Positions 23,501 through 36,229 are shown, counted from the first letter of the stretch. The stretch is DNA of 64,000 nucleotides from Neoceratodus forsteri (GCA_016271365.2 CM028129.1:849780501-849844500), one strand, 5' to 3'. Numbers and translations: made by a program. Notes: generated from the sequence alone by a model not told the origin.

Positions 23501-24368
23501 TGAGCCATGCCCAGGAAATGTATGAGTTGTACTTTGATAAGCAAACAACAGCTTTGGCTGGAAATTATTTCTGGTAATTGTAGAAATAGGTACCACCATA
23601 TCTGGTCACAAGGTTGACAATGAAACAGTGGTAAGAATCTAGCTCTTCATGTCTGGATGGAAGAGCCTCACATACGATTTCCTAGTAGGTACTAAAAGAT
23701 GCCACTAATTCCGCTATGGTCAACATCTTGAGCAGGTGAGTATCTTTTGATTTTAGAATCACAGAAATATCCCCATAATAAATAATTCTATTCTCAATAG
23801 GTTCATTAGCTGACACAAGGATGGCTACAAGGTTTTTTTGTCCTTTTCTTCAATAGTGTCCTTTCTGATGTGATTCAGTACCAGATATGTTGAAAAGGCT
23901 GTGGTTTGTATGGGAAGATGAGATGATGAAATGATAGTATTTATTGTGGATATAGTGGTGGAGAGGCTGTAACTTATTCAGGTGCATAGAGAAGGTGACA
24001 CCGGTGGTAAAAACAGTACGAGCAGTACAGTAACAGTAGTTTGTGATGTGGCAAGAAGAGATTTAGAAAAACCTGAAGGCATCAGTGAGTGTCCTGGGTC
24101 TTATGTCTTGGATGATCTGGGTTCCAAAGAGGTGACCCTGGAGGCCAAGTTTAAAATAGCTGAATTAACTTGGAGAAGTAAGTCACAAAGCTCCAAAACT
24201 GGAAATTAGTAGGAGCTATCATTGTAGTTGGAGCTTCTGAGGGAGGAATGGTAGGAATAGGATTAGCATACATGGTGGCTACTTAGAAGTTGAAAAGGTA
24301 CTGCTTCTTTACAAATATCAAAAAGAGGACCTTCAAGCTAGAGTAAAGTCCATCCTTTAATCCTGTGC
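20571..24368. other. Gene-free interval with two LINE 3'-end fragments
   Basis: No coding segment is supportable. About 21180-21475 ends in GTGCACCCACCCAGTAAATAAACAAATAAATAAA and looks like a LINE or SINE 3' end. About 21780-21930 ends in a CTAATAAACTTTAAATTAT block plus poly(A), like an L1 3' end. The minus-strand frame at 21903-22322 lies across this tail and shows no domain. The rest has no evident repeats. Confidence 0.5.
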
Positions 24369-27029
24369 TGAGATGTGAAAAATGACATAAGGGCCACAGA
24401 GATCCAGGAGGAAAAAATTGGGGGAGAGATACTGTGGGTTAAGCTGGAAAGGAAAATGGGAACAGCCATCCGCACAGGTGTGGCCTATAGACCACCAGCC
24501 CAGAAGGAAGAAACAGATAGGGAGCTGATGCTAGCCATCCAAAGGATGGCAGACAAGGGTGAGGTAGTACTGGTTGGAGACTTCAATATTCCAGGACGTG
24601 GACTGGAGCATCCCAGCAGCAGCATCAACTAGGAGCAGCTTATCCTGGACTCCTTCAGGGTGCCTTCCTCAAGCAACTAGTCATGGAACCAACTCGGCAG
24701 AAGGCAATACTGGACCTTGTGCTCACAAACAGGGACAGTGTGATGGGGTAACAGTGGGGGAGCACCTGGGAAACAGTGACCACCAGTCATTGTGGTTTGA
24801 AATCACAGAAAGAGCAGAACCAAACCACACAAAAACACGTATCCTGGATTTTAGGGGGGCAGACTTTGGGAAAATGGGGAAATACGTGAAAAAGGCATTA
24901 AGGGGAATGGGACAGGAATCAGGGGTTGAGGAGCAGTGGCAGTATTTAAAATGGGGATTACAAGAACAACAGAATTATGTATTAAGCAGGTTAGCAAGAG
25001 GAAAAGGAAGAGAGACCATTATGGTTTTCCAAGAGGTAGCAAAGAAAGTGAAAGCCAAAAAGATTGCATTCAGGCAATATAAAAAGACACAGGTAGAAGG
25101 GGATAGGGAGAAGTACCAGGAGAAGCAAAGGGAGGCAGGGAGGTCAGTAAGGGAAGCCAAAGCTCAGACAGAAGAACACATTGCAAAATCAGTGGGTAGA
25201 GGGGACAAAACCTTTTACAGATACATAAGTGAAAAAAGAAAGACAAAGGGAGGGATACTGAGACTGAAGAGGAAGGATGGGGGCCACGTGGAGGATGACA
25301 ACAGTAAAGCTGACATATTGAACAGGTATTTCTGCTCAGTCTTTACTGAGGAAGAGGAGGGTAATGGGTCTGAAGGGAGTACAAGGGGTGAGAATGGTGC
25401 AGAAATGGACACAAGTCCCTTTACATGAGAAAGGGTCCTGAAGGAACTGGAAGTAATAAGAGTTGATAAAGCAATGGGGCCAGATGGGGTGCACCCAGGG
25501 TCCTTAAAGAACTAAGAGAGGTGGTGGCTGAACCTCTGGCTATCCTGTTAGCCGATCACTGGAAACAGGGGAGGTACTCAAGGACTGGAGGACAGTAGAT
25601 GTAGTCCCCTTATACAAAAGTGGGAACAAAGAGGAAGCAGGGAACTACAGACCAGTCAGCCTCACCTCGGTAGTGGGGAAGATCATGGAAGCACTACTGA
25701 AGGAGAGATTGGTGGAACATCTGGTTGTCAATGGACTACAGGACCCAAGGCAGCATGGTTTCACCAGGGGAGGTCATGTCAGACCAACCTCATTGAATTT
25801 TTGACTGGGTGACTAGGGAGGTGGATCAGGGAGGGCAGTGGACATGGCCTATCTGGACTTCAGCAAGGCCTTTGACACTGTGCCACATAGAAGACTATTA
25901 CACAAACTGGGGAATATGGTGTGGGCAGGACAGTAGTGTGGTGGGTAGGTAACTGGCTGGATGGCAGGACACAGAGGGTGGTGGTAAATGGCTGTCACTC
26001 CACTGAGGGAAGAGTGACCAGTGGGTACCACAGGGATCAGTGCTGGGACCGGTCCTATTCAACATCTTCATCAGTGACATGACGAGGACCTAGAAGGCAG
26101 AATTTCACTGTTCGCTGATGACACAAAGCTCTGTAACAGAGTAGACACACCAGAGGGTGTAGACAGAATGAGAAGCGACCTGCAGAAACTTGAAGAATGG
26201 TCAGGGGTTTGGCAGTTGAAATTCAATGCAAAGGTGCAGATAATGCATATGGGGCACAAAATCCTGGCACAATATATCAGTTGGGGTGAGGATATAGCAT
26301 GCACCAAGCAGGAAAGGGATCTTGGGGTTATCATCTCTGATGACCTCAAGATAGGGAAACAGTGTGACAAGGCAGCAGGTAAAGCAAATAGGATGCTGGG
26401 ATGTATAGGCAGGGCATCACCAGCAGGAAAAGGAGGTCATAATTCAGCTATACAAGACACTAGTGAGGCCCCACCTGGAGTATAGTGTACAGTTCTGGAG
26501 ACCATACCTATGTAAGGACATAGACAGGGTAGAGAAGGTTCAGAGGAGGGCAACAAAGATGGTGCATGGATTGCATCACAAGTCCTATGAAGACAGGTTG
26601 AAGGAACTGAACATGTACTCCCTGGAGGAGAGGAGGGAGAGAGGGGATATGATAGAGACATACAAGTATCTTACAGGGAGGAACAGGGTGCAGGAAAACA
26701 CTATTTTTAAGTGAAAAAGATGTTCCAGGACTAGAGGGCATGGGATGAAGTTGGAGGGAGGACGATTCAGAGGAAACATGAGAAAGAATTTCTTCACAGA
26801 ACGGGTGGTGGACAAGTGGAACACCCTGCCAGAGGAAGTGGTGGGGGCTGAAACAATCATGGGATTTAAGAATGCATGGGATAGACATAAAGGAATTCTG
26901 GAGGTCAGGGGTAAGGTGCAACAGACTTCTAGGAAAACAAACTGAACTTACAAGCTCAAATGGGCAGACTGGGTGGGCCATAGGCCCTTATCTGCCGACA
27001 CTGTCTATGTATCTATGTATCTATGAGAT
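24369..27029 (+). mobile_element. CR1-type LINE, 5'-truncated, plus strand
   Basis: Starts inside the endonuclease and ends in a CTATGTATCTATGTATCTATG tail. A 6-bp candidate duplication TGAGAT lies at 24369-24374 and overlaps the tail end at 27024-27029. CR1 elements often lack clear duplications, so this may be chance. Same family as the copies at 5.7, 36.4 and 49.9 kb. Confidence 0.9.
24375..26945 (+). pseudogene. CR1 ORF2 (partial EN, RT), broken
   Basis: It opens with VKNDIRATEIQEEKIGGEIL and the endonuclease motifs AYRPP and VGDFNIPG, then after a frameshift GEHLGNSDHQSLWFEI. A long frame to 25428 covers the basic linker (FYRYISEKRKTKGGILRLKR, ILNRYFCSVFTEEEEG). RT fragments follow in shifting frames: NYRPVSLTSVVGK near 25650, DMAYLDFSKAFDTVPHRRLL near 25850 and the catalytic FADDTKLCNRV near 26115. 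The C-terminal tail FFTERVVDKWNTLPEEVV lies near 26800. More than six indels or stops are present. Confidence 0.9.
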
Positions 27030-28360
27030 TTAGAAGCAACCTTTCTATGGATAGACTGAGGAGGGTCTGAATCTTGGTTGGAAGGACCAGAGAGGATGTT
27101 CTTGTTGTGGAACATGGCTGTAAGAAATGACAATACAGTATAAGTAGGAGAAGCTTGGTTAGTGAACCTATCATGAGGAGGTAACCACTTTTGGGTGATG
27201 ACCCCCCAGTGTCCTGAGCAATGCTCAGAGATGATACCTGGTTCCAAGTACAGGTAAGGATAGGCACATGGCCACACAACCTTCCAAAGGCTGTTACATT
27301 ATCATTATAATTACCATTACGATGCTTGTTCCAGGAGTCCCTGAGACTGAAAACTATAGATGATAGATGATTGGATGAAAAAAGGCTCTGAACCAGTACC
27401 CACCAGAATGTGTCAGAGTTGGTCAAGTGGAAGAGCACAGTCTAGTTGCATTTGGGCTCAGCAGGGCTGGCAAGGAAATAAGACAGACAGCTAATAAAAA
27501 AGAAGAAAAGGAGAAATTATTATGGTTGAGGCAACACAGGAAGAGGAACGTATCTGTGGCACACAGAGGAAGGATAGAGCCAACAAGAAGAGAAGGCAGC
27601 AGAGCAAGCAGCATACAGGATGGCAACAGGGGATGAGGCAAGACTGCAGAACACATGGCAAGAGGAAGGACTGCAGGAAGCAGGACTGCAGCACACTGCA
27701 GGAGACCACAAGAGGGTAGAGTGAAGGTGGACAAGGATGACCGGGAAGAAGGCACTGACCAGCAAGCAGGAAGCAGCAGCTGCAGAGCAGGGGATCATAG
27801 CCACTGACAAATGGTGGAAAAGAGAAACATAATGGGAGGAAGTAGTAGAGAGTAAGGGGGAAATGTAAGGTGGAGGCACAAGCACTTGCTGTGGGGGGAG
27901 AAGTGGGCAGACATGGCAAGCCACAGAAACAAGACATGCAGTGAACCACAAAAGAGAAGAAGTGGAGGCATAGCTGTAAAAAGAGATGATGGGCCACACA
28001 GGAGGCACTGCAAATGGCAGAGCCATAGGAAAAAGGAAGGAAAATAGATAAAAGGGTAGGAAGAATGACAAAACAAAAGCAAAAACAAAAACAAAGTACA
28101 GCAGCTGTTGGGGGGGAGACATAGGAGGAGGATCAGGAAACAGATGAACAAAAGGGTTGCTCCCCTTCCACCACAAGAAAACCTACCTTGAACACAATGC
28201 TTTTTTTTCATACGTGACTCACTTATAAGTAAATCATGAATGAAAAATAACTCTCCATCTTGCCCCAACACCTGTATCTAATCCTGGAGTCAGACACCCC
28301 CAAACACCTTCCTCACACATCACACTGGGTGCCCAGTCGTACTGTTGAGTGCATCATTCT
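27030..28360. other. Gene-free interval, purine-rich
   Basis: No gene is supportable. From 27480 to 28130 the plus strand is A/G-rich, so the minus strand shows several overlapping Leu/Ser/Cys-rich open frames. They overlap in different frames, have no domain and are composition artefacts. Confidence 0.55.
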
Positions 28361-28429
28361 ATTAAAAAAAAAAAGATTATGAGGCCATAAGGTGCCAAAT
28401 CCTGGTAGATCACTTACAACACCCCCAAG

Positions 28430-29190
28430 TGACTAAAAAAACAAACAAACAAAAACAAAACCTCACCCAGCCTCTGGCACGCATACCACCATCCCCCATG
28501 ACAATCCAAAATACATTTTACATGTTAGTCCCATAGTGGGCAACCGGCATAGTCCTCCCTCTGCCACACCAGGTCACCATCTTGTCATCCACTATTACCA
28601 TCCATTTTGTGCCTTTAAACAACAAAATTGATTAGCAAAACTGCCTCACTTGTCCTCTGGCACCCATAGTACCCATCTCCTTCCCTCCCTCCTTCCCTCT
28701 CCCATGGCCACCCAGAAACATACATACATACTGTATGGCCCCTGAGTGGGTGACTGGTACAGCCCTCCCTACACCTCAGCCAGTTGCTGTCTTGTTTTTC
28801 ACCACCAGTCACAAACCAAAACAATTTCCCTCACTCACCCTCATGCACCCATGCCACCCTCCACCCTCATGGTTAATGTAGTACACACTTAAACATCTGT
28901 TCTATGGTGGGTGACTGGCATACCCTCCCTCCACTTTAGATGGTTGCCATCTTTTACTCTGCTGTAGATCATAAACCTGTAAAAATGAAAAACCCTTAAA
29001 AAACAATCCCCACTTTCATCCTTTCTCTGGCACCCAAGCCACCCTCCTCCATAACAATGAACTTAGTCACTTCTCCCCCACTGTGCATACTGTACATTTC
29101 TACCTTCTTCTCACCCAGCCCTATACATACAAATTGACTCACTCACCTACCCTGCAGCACTCATTCCCCCTCCAGCCCCCAGACCAGCAC
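28430..29190 (+). repeat. Degenerate tandem repeat, ~165-210-base units
   Basis: A GTGGGTGACTGGYA-like core recurs near 28535, 28745 and 28908, with a weaker form near 29085. Each is preceded by CTCTGGCACCCAT--CCACC and followed by CCCTCCCT and a GTTGCCATCTT-like block. Four diverged units. A TCCTTCCCTCCC microsatellite sits in the second. Confidence 0.65.
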
Positions 29191-29464
29191 AGTACATGAC
29201 CACTCAAAGGGCAACTTTCAGACCTATTCAATGGTTCATTTGCTTTGTGTGGGGCCCACCAGGACCTGTGGGAAGCAAGCTATAGGTCTAGCATCATGTC
29301 CAGTGGGTTCCTTGCTTCATGCCAGGCCCACAGGACACAGCATGAAAAGAGCTTAAGTTGTCAGTTGTTATATATTATTTCCAACATGTAAAGAGTGTGT
29401 CTATACATAAGAGAAGACATATACTCCCACAAAATACAATACACAGTCTTAACAGAAAGTATAT

Positions 29465-30843
29465 GGTTATCCGTTTAGTTTAAGGGTCAGCCTCAAATTA
29501 TCCTTGGGAATTGTTATAGGCCCCCTACCCCCAACCCCACCTACCACACACAACTGCTGAATGATACTTTTACTTCTCAGATATGGGGGATACCATCATT
29601 CTGGGAGACTACAATCTTCCAGGTATAAATTGGGCATCTTTAGCTGGTTCTATCAACCAGGAGAAATTATTTCTTTGATGTTTATCAGACCACAGACTCT
29701 CACAGTTTATTACCTCACCCACTAGAGGCACTGACATCTTAGATCGTCTTATATCCAATATTTGTGATAATATTACTGATATACATATTAGAGCTCCCCT
29801 TGGCACTAGTGACCATTCTGCTATTCTTTTCACTGTCATAACAGGACATCCTAATTTACAAAAACACATGACATTTAAAGATTACAGCAATACAAACTTT
29901 AATGAAATCAATAAAATGCTTTTTTTCCAAATCCTGTGACAAATTATTAAACCACTTATCAGTTAATGATGTGTGGAACTTGTTTAAAACCACAATCTAC
30001 CAGATTGAATCAAAATGGGTCCCTGTAACTAAGAAATATAACATTAAGGGGAAAATTCATTATGGCTCAATTCAAAAATCAATTCCTTAATTAAGCAAAA
30101 ACAAAGACTATTTAAAAAACTGAAAAATAAAACATTACCAAATCAAGATTCCACCTATTCAAAATACAAAACCATCCTATAATCACTAAAACATTCAATT
30201 AAACTAGCCAGAGCTAAACTGGAATTCAAAATTGCCCATACTAAAGATTCCCATAAATCCTTGTATGCCTATGTCAACAATAAAAAGGGGAACACTAGGA
30301 AGGTGGGACCCCTTTCCCACAATAATAAAATAGTTAATTCTGATATAGACACAGCCAATATATTCAACACCTATTTTTCATCTGTTTTCTCACCCAAGGA
30401 TGCCATATCTACACACCTCCACCCACCTAATAGCACCACTAAATATTACATCACCGACACTATGATTCTCAAAGCTTTTTGTACCGTAAAAAAAATCCAG
30501 TCCAGTTCCAGATAATATTAGTCCAGATTTCTTCTGGAAACCTCCAATGCCTTACTGTCACCTTTGAACATCATCTTTAATAAATCACTTGCAGCTAGTC
30601 AGATCCCTTTTGATTGGTTATCGGCCTCAGTGACTCCCATCTTTAAAAAAGGTAATAAAGCTAGTGTTCAGAATTACCACCCTATAAGTCTCACATCTGT
30701 AGTTTGTAAAATCATGGAAAAAGCCTCAAAACATTTATAGAAAAAGAAATGGACTCATTAAACCTAATTGATAGAACACAACATGGGTTTAAACTAGGGT
30801 ATTCTTGTACTTCCAATCTAGTTTCCTTTTATAATAACATAAG
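29465..30843 (+). pseudogene. Outer LINE ORF2, EN and RT fingers
   Basis: Motifs in order: GDTIILGDYNLPGINW near 29590, ITSPTRGTDILDRL near 29710 and GTSDHSAILF near 29800 (endonuclease), then the linker (YAYVNNKKGNTRKVGPL near 30265, IFNTYFSSVFSP), and RT start VTPIFKKGNKASVQNYHPISLTSV near 30630. The last residues before the break are GFKLGYSCTSNLVSFYNNI. Several frameshifts occur. It joins to the segment at 33598. Confidence 0.85.
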
Positions 30844-33515
30844 ATGAGCTCTCATATATATTAAAATCACAAAATATACCTGTGTGTGGTGTCACAGAAA
30901 CTTGGAATAAGGACAGAGACTGGAATATGGACATCAATGGTATACTAGGTTCCAAAAAAACAGAGAAAATAAAAGGGTGGCATAGCATTATACATTGTGG
31001 AACATCTTAAAGCCTATGAAATAAAAACTAAAACAAATAAAAGTGTGAGTATATGGGTTCATATTAATTTGCCTTCTGACTACTTAACAATAGGTTTCAT
31101 TTATAGATCACCAAGTTTAACAACTGAGGCTAACCAAGAACTAATTGATGAAATTAGTGCAGTTGAAGTGAATAACAACTATATATTAATGGGAGATTTC
31201 AATCTCCCTACTATAAACCGGGATACTTATGAAACTGTGTCAAAATTAGATATTAAATTCATGGATATATTTGTTCAACAGAATCTTGAACAAATAGTCA
31301 ATCAGCCTACTCATGGCAGTAATAGCCTCAACCTTGTCCTAACCAACACTGAGGACAAGATCAAGGATATTAGTTTATTGCTTCCCTTAGGTGACAGTGA
31401 CCACTGTGTCATATATTTTAAATATAAGACTGAATTTATCCATACTTAGGGCATTACAAAAATGAAAAACTTTAATAAAGCAGATTATGCCAAAATTAAT
31501 AACTAAATGGAAATGGGAAGTTGAGTTTAATAACCTTAATTTAACACAAATATGGGACAAAATAAATAAGAAAATTGACTTCTGTATTACCAATTGGGTT
31601 CCGGAAAGGATTAAGTACTTTAAAAATAAACATGTACCTCCATGGTGATCAAATGCTATTAAGAAAAACTAGCAAAAAATAATAAATCGTATAAAAAATA
31701 TAGTAAAACTAAAACACCTAGTTTATGGGCTAAATACAAACTTATTGTTCAAAAAACTAAAAGTATGATAAGGCTTGCAAAATCACGAGTTGAATATAAT
31801 ATGGTAAAAGACAATAAGAAACAGTTTTATAATTATATTGGTTCAATAAAGGGTAGGCAACAAGCTTTAGGCCCTATCATCACTAACAATACCCCTATTA
31901 TTGGTGAAACAGCTACAGCTTGGGTTCTAAATGAACAATTCCTAAGAGTATTTGAAGGAAAGGAAAGCATTATAACTCCAGTTTTCAAAAATGAAAACAA
32001 TGATCCTGTTTTCTGTAGTAGTGAAGTTGAAAAAATAATAAAAACTTTGAAAACAAACAGCTTGGCAGGCCCTGACAGAATCCCCCCCCACCCCCAGATT
32101 CCTTCAAGAAATCAGTCGGATAATCTCTGGACCACTTACAACTCTCTTTAATATATCTATTAGGGAAGGTAATGAAATCCAAGCTTGGAAGGAAGCTATT
32201 GTGATCCCTGTTTATATAGGGGGGACAAACATGATCCCAATAATTATTGTCTGATTAGTCTAACTGCAATTATCGGTAAAATAATGGAAAGATTACTTAA
32301 AACACATATTATTAACCATATAGAAAAAAATAATAACATTGATAGTTTTCAACGTGGTTTTGTATCTGAAAGGTCTTGTCTAACTAATCTTTTGCAATTC
32401 TTTGAGCTAGTTATTGACGTCTTGGACAAGGGTATACCAGTGGACGTGGTGTTTTTAGATTTCGCTAAAGCTTTCGACAAGGTCTCACATAAAAGCTTGC
32501 TACAAGAAATAATAAGAATTAATATTCATCCCAATATCATAAACTGGGTACAATCATGGCTGGAGAATAGGACCCAGAAAGTGTCAGTCAAAGGTTATTT
32601 GTCAGATGAGGGTGTGGTGACTAGTGGAGTCCCTCTGGGCTCAGTATTGGGACCCATCCTTTTTAACATATAAGTATTCACATTGTCTGCTATGGACAAA
32701 ATTTGGATAACTAAGTATGCAGACGGTTGTAAGATTGGTAGTCTTGTAAGTTCTATTTCTGATGGGCTTCTCTTGCAAACCCAAGTTAACAGTTTAGCAT
32801 AATGGGCAAATTCACATAAAATGTTTTTTAATGAGGATAAATGTAAAGTTTTACATCTGGGTAGAAATAATATGCTCCTTGATTACAAATTGAACAATAT
32901 ACATCTAAAAAATATTGTTGAGGAAAAAGATTTAGGAGTTACAAACTCTAAAAACTTAACCTTTGAAAGAAATCTGACAATTAAAGTTAAAAAAGTAATA
33001 AAATTATGAGTTCAGTCTTGGGAAATATTAAAAGTAGAGACCCTGAAGTTATAATGCCACTGTTCACTAGTTTGGTGCATTCACTTCTGGAGTACTGCTC
33101 ACAATTCTGTGCCCCAACTACTACTAGGAGCTTGAAATTAGTTGAGGGTGTCCAATGCAGATTCACCAAAAAAAGTAAATTTTTTAAAACATAGTAGTTA
33201 TGATGATAGATTGAGGAAACTAAAACTATACTCTACCAAATATTGACAAATAAGGGGAGATTTATGTCTCGTATACAAAACATTAACGAATGACTATTTG
33301 AAATTGGATTAACATCATTCAATAGCACTAAATTAACCAGGAGTCATGGCCATAAATTTATAGGTGTTAAGTGTGCCTCAATCAAACAGAGTTGGTTCTA
33401 TACCCAGAGAGTGGTTGGTATGTGGAACACCTTGCCAGATAGTGTTGTTTATACTAAGAATATAACACTTTTTAAGCAACGACTAGACAACTTTATGGAG
33501 GATAAAAAAGTTTGA
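30844..33515 (+). pseudogene. Inner LINE ORF2 (EN-RT), broken
   Basis: Endonuclease: IPVCGVTETWNKDRDW, then FIYRSPS, ILMGDFNLP near 31185, SNSLNLVLTN and LGDSDHCVIYF near 31400. Linker near 31800 (FYNYIGSIKGRQQALGPI). RT: NNYCLISLTAIIGKIMERLL near 32240, VVFLDFAKAFDKVSHKSLL near 32450, SGVPLGSVLGPILFNI near 32630, then the catalytic region KYADG near 32715, where the second Asp is changed to Gly. Further pieces (NEDKCKVLHLGRNN) run to about 33515. Several stops are present, so it is inactive. Confidence 0.88.
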
Positions 33516-33597
33516 ATTCCACCCATAAGACATATGGGTGGCGAGTGCAATTAAGGGATTGATGCCTACTGTGCTTGTAAACTTCTATGAACCTATG
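30844..33597 (+). mobile_element. Inner CR1/L2-like LINE nested in the outer LINE
   Basis: Begins with an endonuclease N-terminus (DELSYILKSQNIPVCGVTE near 30845) and ends with CTATGAACCTATGAA, a CR1-like tail. Its insertion separates neighbouring RT residues of the outer LINE. A target duplication longer than about 3 bases (AAG) is not evident. The inner copy is therefore younger than the outer one. Confidence 0.85.
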
Positions 33598-34735
33598 AAG
33601 TCTTAGTCTGGATAAAAACATTCTATCCAATGTCATATTACTCGATTTCAGTAAGGCTTTTGATAAGGTCCCTCATGGGAAGCTGGCAGCCAAACTAGAA
33701 GCCTTTGACTTTTCATACTGCTTTACAAATTGGATTAAACAGTGGCTTATCAATATAACACAAAGGGTAAACATTAACAGCTCCCTGTCCAACCAATGCC
33801 CAGACACTAGTGGAGTACCTCAAGGCTCTGTCCTGGGGCCCACCTTGTTCAACCTATATATTAGCGCTATGAAAATAAATTCTAAGAACTGGTTAGTCAG
33901 ATTTGCAGAGGACTCCAAACTTGGGGAGAACGTAAACACTGATGCAGACTTACTCAATGTAGTTTCTGATCTAACCACCATAGAACAATGGACACTGCAC
34001 AATGGGATGGAATTTAATGTAGATAAGTGTGTTGTCCTCCACTTTGGAACGAATAATCCAAAAAATACATACAAAATTAACAACACACCATTAACAACAT
34101 CTACCACTAAAAGAGACCTGGGAATACTCATCAATAACAATTTCATTACCCACAACCATTGTCAAAAAATAACTAATATGGCAAACTCCCTCCTTAATCA
34201 AATCAAACAGTCCTTTGTCACTAGAACTGAGCAATGCTTAATCCCTCTTTATAGATCCCACATAAAACCCCACTTAGATTACTGTTCACCCCTCTGAAAT
34301 CCTTATATGAAAGGTGACATTATCCAGTTGGAGTGTGTCCAAAGGAAAGCAACAAAAATGGTGCCAGGTATGTCCCATAGGACTTATTATGAAAGACTGC
34401 AGATCACTGGACTACACACCCTTCAAAGGAGACGCTATAGGGGGAATATCTTGTTTCTTTACAAGGTTTTACAATCTCCTCAATTTATGACAAACTGTGG
34501 AATTAGCTTCTCTAACACTTCAAGAACACTCTGGTTTCACAACAAACAAATTGCAATAAAAAAATCCAATAACAATAAAAGGAAACATTTTCTAACAATC
34601 CGGGGCTCTAGACTTTGAAACTCTCTGCCACAAGATTTAATCAACATTAGTAACTTTGAAACATTCAAGAAACATCTCAACGTCCGGTTTACAACTAACC
34701 CAAAAAAAACATACTAGCCCACATTGTGTGGGGGA
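33598..34735 (+). pseudogene. Outer LINE ORF2, RT palm to C-terminus
   Basis: Resumes with SLDKNILSNVILLDFSKAF, then SGVPQGSVLGPTLFNLYISA near 33810, an RT box reading FAEDSK near 33905 (usual FADDTK; first Asp is Glu), VDKCVVLHFGTNNP near 34020, a long intact frame to 34297 and a second to 34618 (LECVQRKATKMVPGMSHRTYYERL). The C-terminus is NSLPQDLINISNFETFKKHL. Confidence 0.87.
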
Positions 34736-35160
34736 AAATCTTGACGGGCTTCGGCTTTTTTTTTTCCTAAACAAAAATTTAGTAAACTTAGTCAATTGCA
34801 ACAGACTATGTTAATGCATTTGTTAGGGCTAAAGTGCAAAAAGTAGGGAAATCAAAAGTTTGAGGCGACAGTCCCTGAAGCCTTGGAGAATCCATTGTGT
34901 GCTGTTTCCATGGTTTGAACAATCATGAAACTCAGCATTTACATTACTCAAATGTTGCCACCCAAAGTAAAATACTGACACAGTAATGCTTTCATAGAGA
35001 GGGCTGAAGTTAGAGTGGCATCAATACTGCATCACATAATCATTCAAATCCCAAGGAACAGCACACCATAAATTCTCCAAGTTGCCAGGAGATTTTTTTC
35101 TGACTTTTGATTTCTTTATGTTGGGTGCTTTAACACCAGCAAATGCCTTGTATTTTTTTC
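34736..35160. other. Gene-free interval
   Basis: Outer LINE 3' sequence (T-rich run near 34760) grading into featureless DNA. Nothing coding is seen. Confidence 0.5.
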
Positions 35161-35283
35161 TACAATAAATATATAGTGGAGCCTGCCAGAATGCAATGTA
35201 GTGTCACAGATTCTTGCATGACAAAAGGGATAATATGGCAGACTAGGTGGGCCTGGAGGTCCTTATCTACAGACATTCTCATA
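35160..35283 (+). repeat. CR1-like 3' end fragment
   Basis: ATGGCAGACTAGGTGGGCC then GGTCCTTATCT and GACATTCT match the 3' end shared by the CR1 copies. The part before it, CAATGTAGTGTCACAGATTC..ACAAAAGG, recurs near 40212-40245, so this is a mosaic of old repeats. Confidence 0.6.
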
Positions 35284-36025
35284 AGGGGCTGGAAGGGGAA
35301 GGAATCAGTTCATTTCAGGGAAGTGACTGTTGATTATTGCTGATTTTATTGCTGTTGTTATTGTTTCTTTTGCAGGTTATTGTTACGTTCAATTGTTACC
35401 ACGTTGCTTTCTGGCTTCATTTGTAAAGTTACCTGTTGTGGGGGGGATTTTGCTGGTGCAGCTGAGTGTTTCTGGTGGGGTTTTGTTTGTGCAACTAATT
35501 GTCTCCGGTGGTAAGGAGAGAGTAATCAGTTTCATTTCAGTGCAGAACCTGCTCATTGCTGGTTATAGTTCTTTTATACTGCTTATTTCACTTGGACTAC
35601 AGTTCTGCTTATCTTGTGCTTTTTTTTCAGCCATTAACGTTATAGGGCAGGAACTGGTTTTTGTCTAGCCCTGTAGCTTGGGGAAGGGGTGCTAATTGTC
35701 TGGCCTGGGGTCTCAGCAAAGTTACTGCTAACTGGAGATGGGGCTGAGTCAGAGTGGTGTAGCTGGTTACCTGTTGGATTCTTATAAGGGTCTGAAAGGG
35801 GAAGGAATAATTTCATTTCAGGGAAGTGACTGTTGATTTTTGCTGATTTTATTGCTGTTGTTATTGTTTCTTTTACAGGTTATTGTTGCTTTCAATTGGT
35901 ATCAGGTTGCTTTCCGGCTTCATTTGGAAAGTTACCTGTTTGGGGGATTTTGCTGGTGTAACTGAGTGTTTCTGTTTTTTTTTTTGCTGGTGTAGCTGAT
36001 TGTCTCTGGTGGTCAGGAGGGGCCC
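35283..36025 (+). repeat. Direct duplication, ~505-base spacing
   Basis: Copy A (about 35283-35520) and copy B (about 35787-36025) share CTGGAAGGGGAAGGAAT, TTTCATTTCAGGGAAGTGAC, GCTGATTTTATTGCTGTTG, TTTGCAGGTTATTG and a GATTTTGCTGGTGYA-CTGA block. Identity is high. Open frames here (35143-35668) have no domain. The duplication lies just upstream of a nearly complete CR1 and could be 5' UTR monomers, but 36030-36365 between them is not repeated. Confidence 0.8.
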
Positions 36026-36229
36026 AATCCCACCCCACACCCACCCACTTCTAGAGCATCACTTTCTTTATACCATTAGCCTGTGACATGATATGCTACC
36101 AGCTGACTGCATATACACACACTGTTAGCCATCTTATTTCAGTAAACAACATAGCCACACACCACACCCTGACATAAATCTACATTTCTTGATACATTAT
36201 ACCACTAACGTGTATTGACAGTACAAGAC

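Larger units (their letters stand above)
29465..34735 (+). mobile_element. AT-rich CR1/L2-like LINE split by another LINE
   Basis: ORF2 homology runs from the endonuclease (29.5 kb) to the RT fingers, breaks off at about 30843 and resumes at about 33598 with the next RT residues, continuing to the C-terminus near 34.6 kb and an A/T-rich end. The coding sequence differs clearly from the CR1 copies in the window and is AT-rich. The 5' end is truncated within the endonuclease. Confidence 0.88.

Noticed and set aside
27423..28271. Leu/Ser/Cys-rich minus-strand frames of up to 218 codons that look like membrane proteins
   Set aside because: They overlap each other in three frames opposite an A/G-rich stretch; hydrophobic codons arise from pyrimidine-rich composition.
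35143..35668. Hydrophobic 112-codon frame resembling a small membrane protein
   Set aside because: It crosses the duplicated repeat block and its T-rich composition explains the hydrophobicity; the second copy of the block does not keep the frame.
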